In this document: positions 61,301-64,000 of the stretch, piece after piece
Position numbering within the stretch: the first letter of the stretch is position 1
Layout: the number at the start of each line of letters is the position of its first letter
Source of the DNA: Branchiostoma floridae
Taxonomy: Eukaryota > Chordata > Leptocardii > Amphioxiformes > Branchiostomatidae
Direction of reading: 5' to 3'
Assembly: GCF_000003815.2 (NCBI RefSeq)
Contig: NC_049982.1
Location: 2,909,338-2,973,337 of the forward strand
Length of the DNA stretch: 64,000 nucleotides
Notes under the pieces: generated by a model
The model's database searches: none
Seen by the model: only the letters and a program-made list of their open reading frames with translations
What the model was told of the DNA's origin: nothing
Program-made: the position numbers and the translations under genes

Positions 61301-63901
61301 TTAATCTTATTCTTGTCGACCTTTCTTCTATTTGTTTCAGATGCTCCCGTAACTTTGCCTGCGGGTAAGTCATTTCAAATGTTTTGTTTTAAAAACGATT
61401 TTATATCAGCAATTTCTGTGCTTTCAGTCTCACAGCTTCCTTTATCCCATATAACACCCTTGTTTAATCTAACAATAACATTCACTTAACAGATGCCCTG
61501 TAGATTCCACCTTGCACGTAGTGTTATTGTTAATATCTGTACATGTTTCCACAGGCTACGTTCCCAAGCCGTACTTCAGTATCGGGTGTTGGAAGGACAC
61601 CGGAAACCGCGCCATTCCTACTCTGGAGGGGAAAGACGCACGTTTGGACGGCAGCTATACCGCACGCGCCGACGCCATCGAAAAGTGCTACCAGGTGGCC
61701 AAGTCACGTGGTTTCCAAGTGTTTGCTGTCCAACATGGCGGCTGGTGTGCCGGATCGGCTAACGCCCTCAGCACCTACAAGAAGTACGGACCCTACACAA
61801 CTTGCAAGGAAGACGGAGAAGGAGGAGCCTGGGGAAATGAAGTTTATCTCATCTCAGGTATCGTGTCTTCTGTCTGGTACTAGACCGTGTTTTTTGTATT
61901 ACATCTCATTCTATTTCGAAGACGTTGTAATCCGGTGGGAAGTTTACTAAGACGGCATTTTAAACCAACCTTATCATATCATGAATTTGAATTTGTAGGT
62001 ATCCTTGTCTATAATTGGAAAGTATCTATTTTGTCTTTCAGATGCTTTTACGCCAAGCAAAGAAGTCGAGAAAGGAGGTGAGTAGCCTCTGCTAGCTTAA
62101 AGTTTACATCACCTGAGACAACACAAGGTCTCAACATAACATGTTCTGATGATGTAGATATGCAATAAAATAAAACAGAATTCTTACCCACCCGATATTG
62201 TTGGCACAATGTCCAGAATTCTGTGGTCTCCACTTAGTATCTTCTGTGCTATACTCTTTCTAAATACGAAAGCAATAAATAATTGCAGACGTAAAAAAAT
62301 GACACTTTTGCATTATAAATTCCTTCGAAAATCACAGTGATCATTTTCCTTGCCCTTTTTTTATTATTAAGGTTGACCTAACGGAATTGAACATTTCCTC
62401 ACAGGTGGAGAGGTTGAAAAGGTCCAAGGTCCGAAGTACATCAGCCTGGGTTGCTGGAAAGACACCGGCAATCGCGCCATCGCCACTCTAGAGGGCACAG
62501 ACGCACGGCTGGACGGGAGTTACCCCGCCCGTGCTGACGCCATCGAGAAGTGCTACCAGGTGCACACATCGTTGTTTTATTTATAAGAAAGATACAAGTG
62601 GTCTTCTGTTTTTTTATTCTCATAAAGGGTAAAATGTCTCACCGTGACGATATGAAGGTAAAAACGCCACACAATACTGTATACTGGTAAATTGTCTGCC
62701 TCAAAACAACCAACTGCCAGATATCTCGACATGGAAAATACAATCGGTAGAGACTGATGAAAGAAAAAAAAAAGTTTTACAAAGTCATATATTGATGTTC
62801 ATATAATTGAGACAAATGTGTCCATACAGGTGGCCAAGTCCCGCGGGTTCTCCGTGTTTGCTGTCCAAAATGGCGGCTGGTGTGCCGGCTCCGCTACTGC
62901 CCTCAGCACCTACCGGAAGTACGGGCCCTCGGCGGCATGTGGGAAAGATGGAGAAGGAGGAGCCTGGGCGAACGAAGTCTACCTGATCACAGGTAAGGTG
63001 GAATATCCTTTGTAACATAAGTGCCATAACATTACACTTACATTTATATGTAGCTATACATCTTTAGGATTAACACTTAGCCTCTAACGGCAAGAACATC
63101 AGCGATGGTAGACTTCACACCATTACCCATGTTGCTTTGCGACGTTTTATCTTACTAGTCTTATGTTTCAATTCATTCTATGCATAAAAAGACACAAAGA
63201 CAAACTAAAATGTGGACATGCGAAAAAAAGACGAAATCTTCGATCTCCTTGGATGACATAGTAGTTCTTTAATATAGCATGTACTTTTTTGACTTAGATT
63301 ATTTGATAAATAACAAACAATCATAAAATGATAACTGAACACTTGTAAGCTTATCATTGTTGGACTTTCTTGTATTTGTTCCAGGCGCTCCCATAACTTT
63401 GCCTAAGGGTAAGTCATTTTAAATCTATTGTTTCATAAACGATTTTATATCAGCATTTTCTTTGCTTTGAGTCTCAGAGCTTCTTTTATCTAATATAACA
63501 CTCATGGTTATAATAACAATAACGTTCACATAACAGATGCCTTGTCGACTTGACCCTGAACGTCGTGTTATTGTCAATATCTGTGTATGTTTCCCCAGGA
63601 TTTGTTCCCAAGCCGTACTTCAGCATTGGCTGTTGGAAGGACACCGGAAACCGCGCCATTCCTACTCTGGAGGGGAAAGACGCACGTTTAGACGGCAGCT
63701 ATACCGCACGCGCCGACGCCATCGAAAAGTGTTACCAGGTGGCCAAGTCACGTGGTTTCCAAGTTTTTGCTGTCCAACATGGCGGCTGGTGTGCCGGATC
63801 GGCTAACGCCCTCAGCACCTACAAGAAGTACGGACCCTACACAACTTGCAAGGAAGACGGGGAAGGGGGAGCCTGGGGAAATGAGGTTTATCTCATCTCA
63901 G
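25273..63901 (+). CDS. Giant secreted modular protein: 26 GCWKD/NEVYLI modules and 4 kringles (70 exons, 3' end outside window)
   Basis: The exons start with a signal peptide and Gly-rich spacer. They continue as S1-F1-S2-F2-S3-F3-K1-S4-F4-S5-F5-K2-S6-F6-S7-F7-K3-S8-F8-S9-F9-K4-S10-F10-S11-F11-S12-F12-S13-F13, with a 24-36-nt microexon between most modules. Each module carries GCWKD or GCWRD, an AI(E/D)KCYQ motif, VFAVQ.GG.C, a Y..YG turn and GEGG.W.NEVYLI, with four cysteines. I do not know a named family that fits with certainty; it faintly resembles WSC/PAN-type extracellular modules. Every module begins and ends in phase 1, so whole modules can be skipped or duplicated in frame. If all exons are used the visible protein is about 3,270 residues (9,814 nt). 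S2 and S12 are damaged. I infer a secreted or matrix role from the signal peptide, cysteines and kringles. Whether all exons belong to one transcript is not proven by sequence alone. Confidence 0.82.
25982..26084 (+). CDS. Spacer exon: short acidic helix and Gly/Ser-rich linker
   Basis: The 103-nt exon is phase 0-1, from GGTGTAG to GAAG/GTAGAG. It encodes LANIEELEEDVHKYGRRG, a short helix with an RR motif, and then FTGGGLSGGGFSGSGEG. It joins the signal-peptide exon (..SIDKE) to the first module. The basic RR could be a processing site; that is a guess. Confidence 0.78.
26281..26907 (+). CDS. Split module S1
   Basis: Exons 26281-26411 (phase 1-0) and 26745-26907 (phase 0-1). Key residues: ISLGCWKDTGNR, NAIEKCYQ / VAKSRGFSVFAVQNGGWC, YRKYG, WANEVYLITG. 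S1 lacks the GGEVAKVQ lead-in of later S modules because it follows the Gly-rich spacer directly. The intron falls between Gln and Val of CYQ-VAKS. Confidence 0.88.
27243..27297. repeat. Small nested hairpin in the S1-F1 intron
   Basis: GGTATGGCGG pairs with CCGCCATACC. Inside, AGGTGTC and GACACCT flank AAAA. A two-tier palindrome of about 55 bp. Confidence 0.7.
27513..27536 (+). CDS. Microexon S1-F1 (DAPITLPD)
   Basis: 24 nt, phase 1-1, between CTTCCAG and G/GTAAGT. Confidence 0.8.
27714..28016 (+). CDS. Fused module F1
   Basis: One 303-nt exon, phase 1-1, from TCGCCAG to TCAG/GTATCG. Residues: FVPKPYFSIGCWKDTGNR, EKCYQVAKSRGYRAFAVQ with no intron at CYQ-VAKS, GGWC, STYKKYG, WGNEVYLISG. 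It has Gly-Gly-Tyr where other F modules have Gly-Ser-Tyr. A LINE 3' fragment begins about 60 bp after it. Confidence 0.9.
28070..28640 (+). mobile_element. LINE 3' fragment, sense, with nested MITE
   Basis: It encodes the C-terminal CPICKDSIEDEYDFLMICPY motif of a LINE polyprotein with a stop near 28273. The family 3' tail (TTGCCATACATTGTACC, TTGTTGTGCAAAAAACTTG) follows at 28590-28635. A 27-bp tandem duplication (GTCAATTTATATACAATGC twice) lies at 28301-28350, and a MITE at 28359-28471. Confidence 0.8.
28359..28471. mobile_element. 113-bp MITE with perfect inverted repeats and 9-bp target duplication
   Basis: TAGCCTCCATAGCAGG at the left is exactly mirrored by CCTGCTATGGAGGCTA at the right, and the arms extend to about 26 bp. 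ATGCAAAAG is duplicated at 28350-28358 and 28472-28480. It inserted into the LINE 3' region. Confidence 0.92.
28796..28819 (+). CDS. Microexon F1-S2 (DMFMAKKE)
   Basis: 24 nt, phase 1-1, TTTCAG to G/GTAAGT. It is followed by a 2.1-kb repeat-filled intron. Confidence 0.78.
29240..29640 (-). mobile_element. LINE reverse-transcriptase C-terminal fragment, antisense
   Basis: The minus strand encodes ARLTFFYKVVN, RTRGSHDFKYQHIFARTDIY and HSFFPRTIPEWNALP. This is the very common C-terminal signature of CR1/L2-like LINE reverse transcriptases. The paralogous intron after F2 keeps only the flank of this fragment (about 34600-34690). Confidence 0.85.
30130..30840 (-). repeat. Antisense copy of the ACCTTCGCCAA repeat family
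   Basis: It contains CTGCAGTACCTTAGG, CTCGAGTTAT (twice) and ends GCCATTGGCGAAGAG, the mirrored terminus. CTACACACCTACCAA and TCGAACTTG-type words recur internally about every 150 bases. Short open frames in it are repeat artefacts. Confidence 0.65.
30971..31633 (+). CDS. Split module S2, interrupted by an in-frame stop
   Basis: Exons 30971-31125 (phase 1-0; GGEVAKVQTPKYISLGCW, ADAIEKCYQ) and 31471-31633 (phase 0-1). In the second exon the frame runs VAKSRGFSVFAVQHGGWC, SATAFST, then TAG at 31552-31554, then GWDGPYTTCKKD and WGNEVYLITG. Splice sites and length (163 nt) are normal. Upstream of the stop the sequence is S-like; downstream it is F-like (PYTTC, WGNEV). The pair could be skipped without a frame shift. 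It may be a dead module or an assembly or allelic artefact. Confidence 0.75.
31680..32930 (-). mobile_element. Antisense LINE 3' fragment split by a mariner-like foldback
   Basis: The left part 31680-31748 (AAGACCTTTATTGTAAAA, the mirrored 3' tail) and right part 32634-32930 belong together. The minus strand of the right part encodes CTSNMVEDEVHFTVDCDMYA and ends TKKREEAELLC-stop, a LINE C-terminus. The inner 882 bp is a separate element. Confidence 0.78.
31750..32631. mobile_element. Mariner-like foldback element with TA duplication
   Basis: It starts CGAGGGGTGATCAATA and ends TGATCACCCCTCG, with TA on each side. The terminal sequence resembles mariner inverted repeats. Nearly the whole 882 bp is palindromic: TAAGCACAACTCAAATTTTG and CTTACCTAACATTACTGGG are each mirrored. 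A diverged extra copy of the right terminus lies internally at about 32220-32286. No transposase frame. Confidence 0.85.
33084..33345 (+). mobile_element. tRNA-derived SINE
   Basis: GCGTTGGCGTGACGTAACTG resembles a pol III box A, and GAGTTCGATTCCC at 33140-33152 a box B. The conserved SINE core TGTGCCCTTGGGAAAGGCAC follows at about 33166-33188. The anticodon arm is not tRNA-like and no CCA follows, so this is a SINE and not a tRNA gene. Confidence 0.75.
33383..33406 (+). CDS. Microexon S2-F2 (DAPITLPV)
   Basis: 24 nt, phase 1-1, GTTCCAG to G/GTAAGT. Confidence 0.8.
33660..33962 (+). CDS. Fused module F2
   Basis: A 303-nt exon, phase 1-1. Residues: FVPKPYFSIGCWKDTGNR, SYAARADAIEKCYQVAKSLG, GGWC, NALSTYKKYG, STCQHD, WGNEVYLISG. 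It introduces the SLGY and QHD variants shared with F4/F6/F8. Confidence 0.9.
34100..34123 (+). CDS. Microexon F2-S3 (DMFMPKKG)
   Basis: 24 nt, phase 1-1, TTTTTCAG to G/GTGAGT. A close relative of the F1-S2 microexon. Confidence 0.8.
34245..34760. repeat. Intron segment duplicated with 28900-29720
   Basis: GTAACCGATCTTGGTAAGG, TAGAGCCACA, TCGAAGATCCCACCACA and GTGATTTAGCCCC occur in the same order after F1 and after F2. This shows that the S-F units were duplicated together with their introns. The LINE fragment present after F1 is mostly missing here. Confidence 0.8.
34898..35925 (+). CDS. Split module S3
   Basis: Exons 34898-35052 (phase 1-0; GGEVAKLQSPEYFSLGCW, KDSSNR, ADAIEKCYQ) and 35760-35925 (phase 0-1; GGECFGSATALGTYKKYG, SSSCKTD, WGNEVYLIKTG). 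It is the first of the ECFGS/IKTG subtype, one codon longer than S1 at its end. Confidence 0.88.
35459..35625. mobile_element. MITE with TGCCTGGGTACCATCC termini
   Basis: The left TGCCTGGGTACCATCC is mirrored by GGATGGTACCCAGGCTA. GTCAAAC flanks both sides (35452-35458, 35626-35632). The homologous introns of S5, S7 and S9 lack it, so it postdates their divergence from S3. Confidence 0.82.
36371..36520. mobile_element. Short MITE with ATTCYGGAAAAG termini
   Basis: ATTCCGGAAAAGTCGAACTG at the left pairs with CAGTTCAGCTTTTCCAGAAT at the right, with two mismatches. It is about 150 bp, just upstream of a microexon. Confidence 0.72.
36576..36599 (+). CDS. Microexon S3-F3 (GAPMDLPK)
   Basis: 24 nt, phase 1-1, GTTCCAG to G/GTACGT. 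Confidence 0.8.
36770..37072 (+). CDS. Fused module F3
   Basis: A 303-nt exon, phase 1-1, TCGTAG to TCAG/GTAGAT. Residues: YVPKPYISLGCWRDSGSR, DKLLDGSYTTRAGAIDKCYQ, GYRIFAVQNGGWC, DAYRTYKKYG, TTCGKD, WGNEVYLISG. First of the DAYRT subtype that always precedes a kringle in the super-repeat. Confidence 0.9.
37242..37265 (+). CDS. Microexon F3-K1 (DVVRANKA)
   Basis: 24 nt, phase 1-1, CTTTCAG to G/GTGAGT. Confidence 0.8.
37504..37746 (+). CDS. Kringle domain K1
   Basis: A 243-nt exon, phase 1-1, CACCTAG to TGCG/GTATGA. It is a complete kringle with six cysteines: KCQEENGVSYRGTVS, TCQHW, GLDGNYCRNP, WCYTTDPSTPWEEC, VPVC. The plasminogen-type anionic Asp-x-Asp after CRNP is absent (CRNPVGARQG), so classical lysine binding is unlikely. 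The family is found in secreted proteases, growth factors and receptors. No protease domain is visible here. Confidence 0.95.
37883..38497 (+). CDS. Split module S4
   Basis: Exons 37883-38016 (134 nt, phase 1-0; AGPEYISLGCWKDTGNR, ENAIEKCYQ) and 38329-38497 (169 nt, phase 0-1; GFFIFAVQNGGWCAGAG, SALVNYRKYG, WANEVYLITG). It follows the kringle without a microexon and has a two-residue insert after the third cysteine. Confidence 0.88.
38840..38863 (+). CDS. Microexon S4-F4 (GATKIVPQ)
   Basis: 24 nt, phase 1-1, GTTACAG to G/GTAAGT. Confidence 0.8.
39018..39320 (+). CDS. Fused module F4
   Basis: A 303-nt exon, phase 1-1. FVPKPYFSIGCWKDTGNR, ANAIEKCYQVAKSLG, GGWC, AHKTYKKYG, STCQHD, GGPWGNEVYLISG. 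First of the AHKTY/GGPWG subtype (F4, F6, F8, F10). Confidence 0.9.
39488..39511 (+). CDS. Microexon F4-S5 (GMFIPNKG)
   Basis: 24 nt, phase 1-1, CTTTCAG to G/GTGAGT. Confidence 0.8.
40067..40750 (+). CDS. Split module S5
   Basis: Exons 40067-40221 (phase 1-0; DGEVAKIQGPKYLRLGCW) and 40585-40750 (166 nt, phase 0-1; GGECFGSATALGTYKKYG, SSSCKAD, WANEVYLMKTG). ECFGS subtype, as S3, S7 and S9. Confidence 0.88.
41106..41250 (-). mobile_element. LINE 3' tail, antisense
   Basis: AAAGACCTTTATTGTACATT, then CAAGCTAAGTACAG, matches the tail at 31680-31748. Only the 3' end is recognisable. Confidence 0.6.
41425..41448 (+). CDS. Microexon S5-F5 (GAPIALPK)
   Basis: 24 nt, phase 1-1, GTTCCAG to G/GTGAGT. 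Confidence 0.8.
41626..41928 (+). CDS. Fused module F5
   Basis: A 303-nt exon, phase 1-1, DAYRT subtype (YVPKPYISIGCWRDSGSR, AGAIDKCYQ). Differs from F3 by only a few bases. Confidence 0.9.
42094..42117 (+). CDS. Microexon F5-K2 (DVVRANKA)
   Basis: 24 nt, phase 1-1. Identical to the F3-K1 microexon, including its acceptor. Confidence 0.8.
42355..42597 (+). CDS. Kringle domain K2
   Basis: A 243-nt exon, phase 1-1. It differs from K1 at few bases (for example Ala for Thr in QHWASQTPQK). Six cysteines and CRNPVGARQG retained. Confidence 0.95.
42732..43338 (+). CDS. Split module S6
   Basis: Exons 42732-42865 (134 nt, phase 1-0) and 43170-43338 (169 nt, phase 0-1). AGPEYISLGCWKDTGNR, ENAIEKCYQ; GAGTGSALVNYRKYG, GGPWANEVYLITG. 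Near-identical to S4 and S8. Confidence 0.88.
43656..43679 (+). CDS. Microexon S6-F6 (GATKIVPQ)
   Basis: 24 nt, phase 1-1, TTACAG to G/GTAAGT. Confidence 0.8.
43834..44136 (+). CDS. Fused module F6
   Basis: A 303-nt exon, phase 1-1. It carries GCWRDNSNR where F4 and F8 have GCWKDTGNR, SYAARADAIEKC, QHGGWC, AHKTYNKYG and GGPWGNEVYLISG. A mosaic of variants from several F modules. Confidence 0.9.
44304..44327 (+). CDS. Microexon F6-S7 (GMFIPNKG)
   Basis: 24 nt, phase 1-1, CTTCAG to G/GTGAGT. Confidence 0.8.
44816..45496 (+). CDS. Split module S7
   Basis: Exons 44816-44970 (155 nt, phase 1-0; GGEVAKIQGPKYLRLGCW) and 45331-45496 (166 nt, phase 0-1; GFPVFAVQNGGECFGS, SSCQKD, GGGWANEVYLIKTG). 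Confidence 0.88.
45858..45881 (+). CDS. Microexon S7-F7 (GAPIALPK)
   Basis: 24 nt, phase 1-1, CTTCCAG to G/GTAAGT. Confidence 0.8.
46058..46360 (+). CDS. Fused module F7
   Basis: A 303-nt exon, phase 1-1, DAYRT subtype. Practically identical to F5 and F9 at the protein level. Confidence 0.9.
46517..46540 (+). CDS. Microexon F7-K3 (DVVRANKA)
   Basis: 24 nt, phase 1-1. The intron to K3 is about 2 kb longer than in the sister units. Confidence 0.8.
46612..48600. mobile_element. ~2-kb insertion in the F7-K3 intron
   Basis: Compared with the F5-K2 and F9-K4 introns, sequence is added between ACAGCACAACA and ATAACATTGCATAGCAGGA. The right edge has a perfect palindrome ACCTGCAT/ATGCAGGT. The right third is a ~150-bp tandem repeat. 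No transposase is recognised. An isolated 79-codon frame at 47242-47481 has no family signature. The element type is unknown; a Helitron-like mechanism is possible but CTRR is not seen. Confidence 0.7.
47968..48560. repeat. ~150-bp degenerate tandem repeat, about four units
   Basis: Units start TCAAGTTCAAGC or a variant near 47971, 48119, 48271 and 48422. Each contains a CCAAAAATCGTCG-like word and a CCGTTC..GA.ATACAGCGC-like word. Spacing is 148-152 bases with considerable divergence. Confidence 0.75.
48768..49010 (+). CDS. Kringle domain K3
   Basis: A 243-nt exon, phase 1-1. As K2 except a GTG-to-GGG change giving CRNPGGARQG. Six cysteines retained. Confidence 0.95.
49146..49758 (+). CDS. 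Split module S8
   Basis: Exons 49146-49279 (134 nt, phase 1-0) and 49590-49758 (169 nt, phase 0-1). Same subtype as S4, S6 and S10. Confidence 0.88.
50101..50124 (+). CDS. Microexon S8-F8 (GATKIVPQ)
   Basis: 24 nt, phase 1-1, TTACAG to G/GTAAGT. Confidence 0.8.
50283..50585 (+). CDS. Fused module F8
   Basis: A 303-nt exon, phase 1-1. FVPKPYFSIGCWKDTGNR, ANAIEKCYQVAKSLG, QHGGWC, AHKTYNKYG, GGPWGNEVYLISG. Confidence 0.9.
50753..50776 (+). CDS. Microexon F8-S9 (GMFIPNKG)
   Basis: 24 nt, phase 1-1, CTTCAG to G/GTGAGT. Confidence 0.8.
51282..51965 (+). CDS. Split module S9
   Basis: Exons 51282-51436 (155 nt, phase 1-0; GGEVAKIQGPKYLTLGCW) and 51800-51965 (166 nt, phase 0-1; GGECFGSATALGTYKKYG, WANEVYLMKTG). 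Confidence 0.88.
52222..52307 (-). mobile_element. 86-bp LINE tail insertion with TTGATA duplication
   Basis: The S7-F7 intron reads straight through ...TTTTGATACTTGATG. Here GAACTTTATTGCTCGAC...AATAAGAC is inserted between two TTGATA copies (52216-52221, 52308-52313). The insert is the mirrored 3' tail of the LINE family at 24711-24945. Confidence 0.92.
52419..52442 (+). CDS. Microexon S9-F9 (GEPIALPK)
   Basis: 24 nt, phase 1-1, CTTCCAG to G/GTAAGT. Confidence 0.8.
52611..52913 (+). CDS. Fused module F9
   Basis: A 303-nt exon, phase 1-1, TTTCCACAG to TCAG/GTAGAT, DAYRT subtype. Confidence 0.9.
53078..53101 (+). CDS. Microexon F9-K4 (DVVRANKA)
   Basis: 24 nt, phase 1-1, CTTTCAG to G/GTGAGT. 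Confidence 0.8.
53338..53580 (+). CDS. Kringle domain K4
   Basis: A 243-nt exon, phase 1-1, ending TGCG/GTAAGA. Protein as K2. The following intron differs from those after K1-K3, so the duplicated tract becomes less similar just beyond this exon. Confidence 0.95.
53727..54231 (+). CDS. Split module S10
   Basis: Exons 53727-53860 (134 nt, phase 1-0; AGPEYISLGCW) and 54063-54231 (169 nt, phase 0-1; GGQCFGSGSTNALVSY, YGPSASCKKD, GGSWANEVYLITG). It is the most diverged of the S4/6/8/10 group, with the shortest internal intron (202 bp). Confidence 0.88.
54625..54648 (+). CDS. Microexon S10-F10 (GALKTLPP)
   Basis: 24 nt, phase 1-1, CTTCCAG to G/GTGAGT. Confidence 0.8.
54816..55118 (+). CDS. Fused module F10
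   Basis: A 303-nt exon, phase 1-1. As F8 but VAKSRGYRAF in place of VAKSLGYRAF. Confidence 0.9.
55279..55308 (+). CDS. Microexon F10-S11, 30 nt (DMMNPSVQKG)
   Basis: 30 nt, phase 1-1, CTTTCAG to G/GTGAGT. Two codons longer than the standard microexon. Confidence 0.78.
55417..56290 (-). mobile_element. Degenerate antisense LINE 3' fragment
   Basis: On the + strand it opens with an AGA-rich run and AACTCTATTGCACGAC (the mirrored tail with TTC microsatellite). The minus strand encodes SVERVDRGFKF, NRLIDTFLSGWRQEI and LTISAHSLQIEKG. After a stop and frameshift it continues TDCPTCHDNIENESHFIMDC, the CP.C...E.E.HF..DC signature of LINE polyprotein ends. Confidence 0.83.
56700..58264 (+). CDS. Split module S11
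   Basis: Exons 56700-56854 (155 nt, phase 1-0; GGAVAKVQGPRYISLGCW, RKHAIEKCYQ) and 58102-58264 (163 nt, phase 0-1; QHGGQCFGSATGFSTYKKYG, GGAHANEVYLITG). The internal intron (1,247 bp) is the longest of the set. The usually invariant Trp of GG.WANEV is His here. Confidence 0.86.
58745..58768 (+). CDS. Microexon S11-F11 (GVPVTLPE)
   Basis: 24 nt, phase 1-1, CTTCAG to G/GTAAGT. Confidence 0.8.
59131..59433 (+). CDS. Fused module F11 (interior in N gap)
   Basis: The exon is 303 nt including 155 N, exactly the length of every other F exon. Visible: YVPKPYISLGCWRDS at the start and ADAYRTYKKYG, TTCKKD, WGNEVYLISG at the end. DAYRT subtype like F3. Confidence 0.85.
59177..59331. other. Assembly gap inside module F11
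   Basis: 155 N. The flanking exon halves add up to a normal 303-nt exon only if the gap size is exact. Confidence 1.
59618..59653 (+). CDS. Microexon F11-S12, 36 nt (DALSPRKGGDKG)
   Basis: 36 nt, phase 1-1, CTTTCAG to G/GTGAGT. Confidence 0.78.
59958..60000 (+). mobile_element. LINE 3' tail, sense, minimal
   Basis: ATACTTTGTACCTTGTACAA and TTGTGCAATAAG match the LINE 3' end at 24880-24945. Confidence 0.55.
60395..60986 (+). CDS. Split module S12, damaged second exon
   Basis: The first exon, 60395-60549 (phase 1-0; GGEVEKVQGPKYISLGCW, KDAGNR), is normal. The second starts at 60819 (VAKSRGFSVFAVQNGGWC). Near its end it reads WAKRVYLITR and TAG at 60984-60986, where S13 has WANEVYLITG and a donor. 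Compared with S13, one A is gained and one lost around NE, and one A is added before the donor (ACAAG/GTAGCT). The best donor (after 60982) would leave phase 2. The module is either terminal here, skipped, or mis-sequenced. AATAAA occurs at about 61178. Confidence 0.72.
61341..61364 (+). CDS. Microexon S12-F12 (DAPVTLPA)
   Basis: 24 nt, phase 1-1, GTTTCAG to G/GTAAGT. Confidence 0.78.
61555..61857 (+). CDS. Fused module F12
   Basis: A 303-nt exon, phase 1-1. YVPKPYFSIGCWKDTGNR, GFQVFAVQHGGWC, NALSTYKKYG, TTCKED, WGNEVYLISG. Confidence 0.88.
62042..62077 (+). CDS. Microexon F12-S13, 36 nt (DAFTPSKEVEKG)
   Basis: 36 nt, phase 1-1, CTTTCAG to G/GTGAGT. Confidence 0.78.
62405..62992 (+). CDS. 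Split module S13
   Basis: Exons 62405-62559 (155 nt, phase 1-0; GGEVEKVQGPKYISLGCW, KDTGNR) and 62830-62992 (163 nt, phase 0-1; GGWCAGSATALSTYRKYG, SAACGKD, WANEVYLITG). The intact sister of S12. Confidence 0.88.
63385..63408 (+). CDS. Microexon S13-F13 (GAPITLPK)
   Basis: 24 nt, phase 1-1, GTTCCAG to G/GTAAGT. Confidence 0.8.
63599..63901 (+). CDS. Fused module F13 (last in window)
   Basis: A 303-nt exon, phase 1-1, TTCCCCAG to TCAG/GTATCG. Protein nearly identical to F12 (GFQVFAVQHGGWC, TTCKED). It ends in phase 1, so the gene must continue beyond the window. Confidence 0.9.
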
Positions 63902-64000
63902 GTATCGTGTCTTCTATGTCGTACCAGTTCATGTCTGCGTTCATTTTCCTTATGTTATGTCTAATTCAACATCGAAAAAGATATATCTTAGAATTCAATT

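Larger units (their letters stand above)
60395..62404 (+). repeat. Recent ~2-kb duplication unit (S12-F12), partner 62405 onward
   Basis: 2,010 bp separate the S12 and S13 starts. First exons differ at very few bases, and the following introns match (TCGTTGTTTTATTTATAAG, GGTCTTCTGTTT, ACGCCACACAATACTGTATA). Confidence 0.88.

Overview
The window is eukaryotic, intron-rich genomic DNA and is most likely from a lancelet (Branchiostoma). I base this on the gene content, the dense family of short transposons, the LINE 3' ends, and an extracellular GCWKD...NEVYLI module that I associate with invertebrate deuterostome, cnidarian and mollusc proteins. There are four runs of N (2110-2356, 4784-4883, 24537-24710, 59177-59331). 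Both genes I can support lie on the + strand.

Region 1 (1-17.1 kb) is the 3' part of a BZW1/BZW2 (eIF5-mimic protein) orthologue. Eight exons with correct splice signals and phases encode the region from about residue 135 of the vertebrate protein to the end of the W2 domain. A ninth, phase-compatible exon at 16772-17061 adds an acidic tail of about 96 residues, and its stop codon lies inside a repeat. The introns are full of mobile DNA: a foldback element, several MITEs, and a LINE fragment with its target-site duplication that was itself hit by a TA-flanked MITE. The 9-kb first intron also holds an orphan phase 1-1 PAN/apple-like exon, inside a segment bounded by an inverted repeat.

Region 2 (17.1-25.2 kb) is intergenic or 5' flanking. 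It has a 22-bp tandem repeat, (GT)n tracts, a LINE tail, and two similar GC-rich patches ending in consensus splice donors that could be alternative untranslated first exons of the downstream gene.

Region 3 (25.2-64 kb, open at the right edge) is one very large modular gene for a secreted or extracellular protein. After a signal-peptide exon and a Gly-rich spacer exon, I can place 68 further exons encoding 26 copies of a ~90-residue four-cysteine module and four kringle domains. They are joined by 25 microexons of 24, 30 or 36 nt. The modules alternate strictly. One form is split by a phase-0 intron after the CYQ motif (S1-S13); the other is carried on a single uninterrupted 303-nt exon (F1-F13). 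All module boundaries are phase 1. If every exon is used, the visible coding sequence is 9,814 nt, about 3,270 residues. A K-S-F-S-F super-repeat of about 4.4-4.9 kb is present in three full copies plus a partial fourth. The S12-F12 and S13-F13 pairs are another recent ~2-kb duplication.

Two modules are damaged. S2 has an in-frame TAG at an apparent S/F chimera point. S12 has several one-base indels that shift its splice donor. Transposons lie in the introns between modules, and the paralogous introns date and delimit several of them exactly. I cannot assign a function to the modular gene; its expanding, homogenised ectodomain would fit an adhesive, matrix or recognition role.
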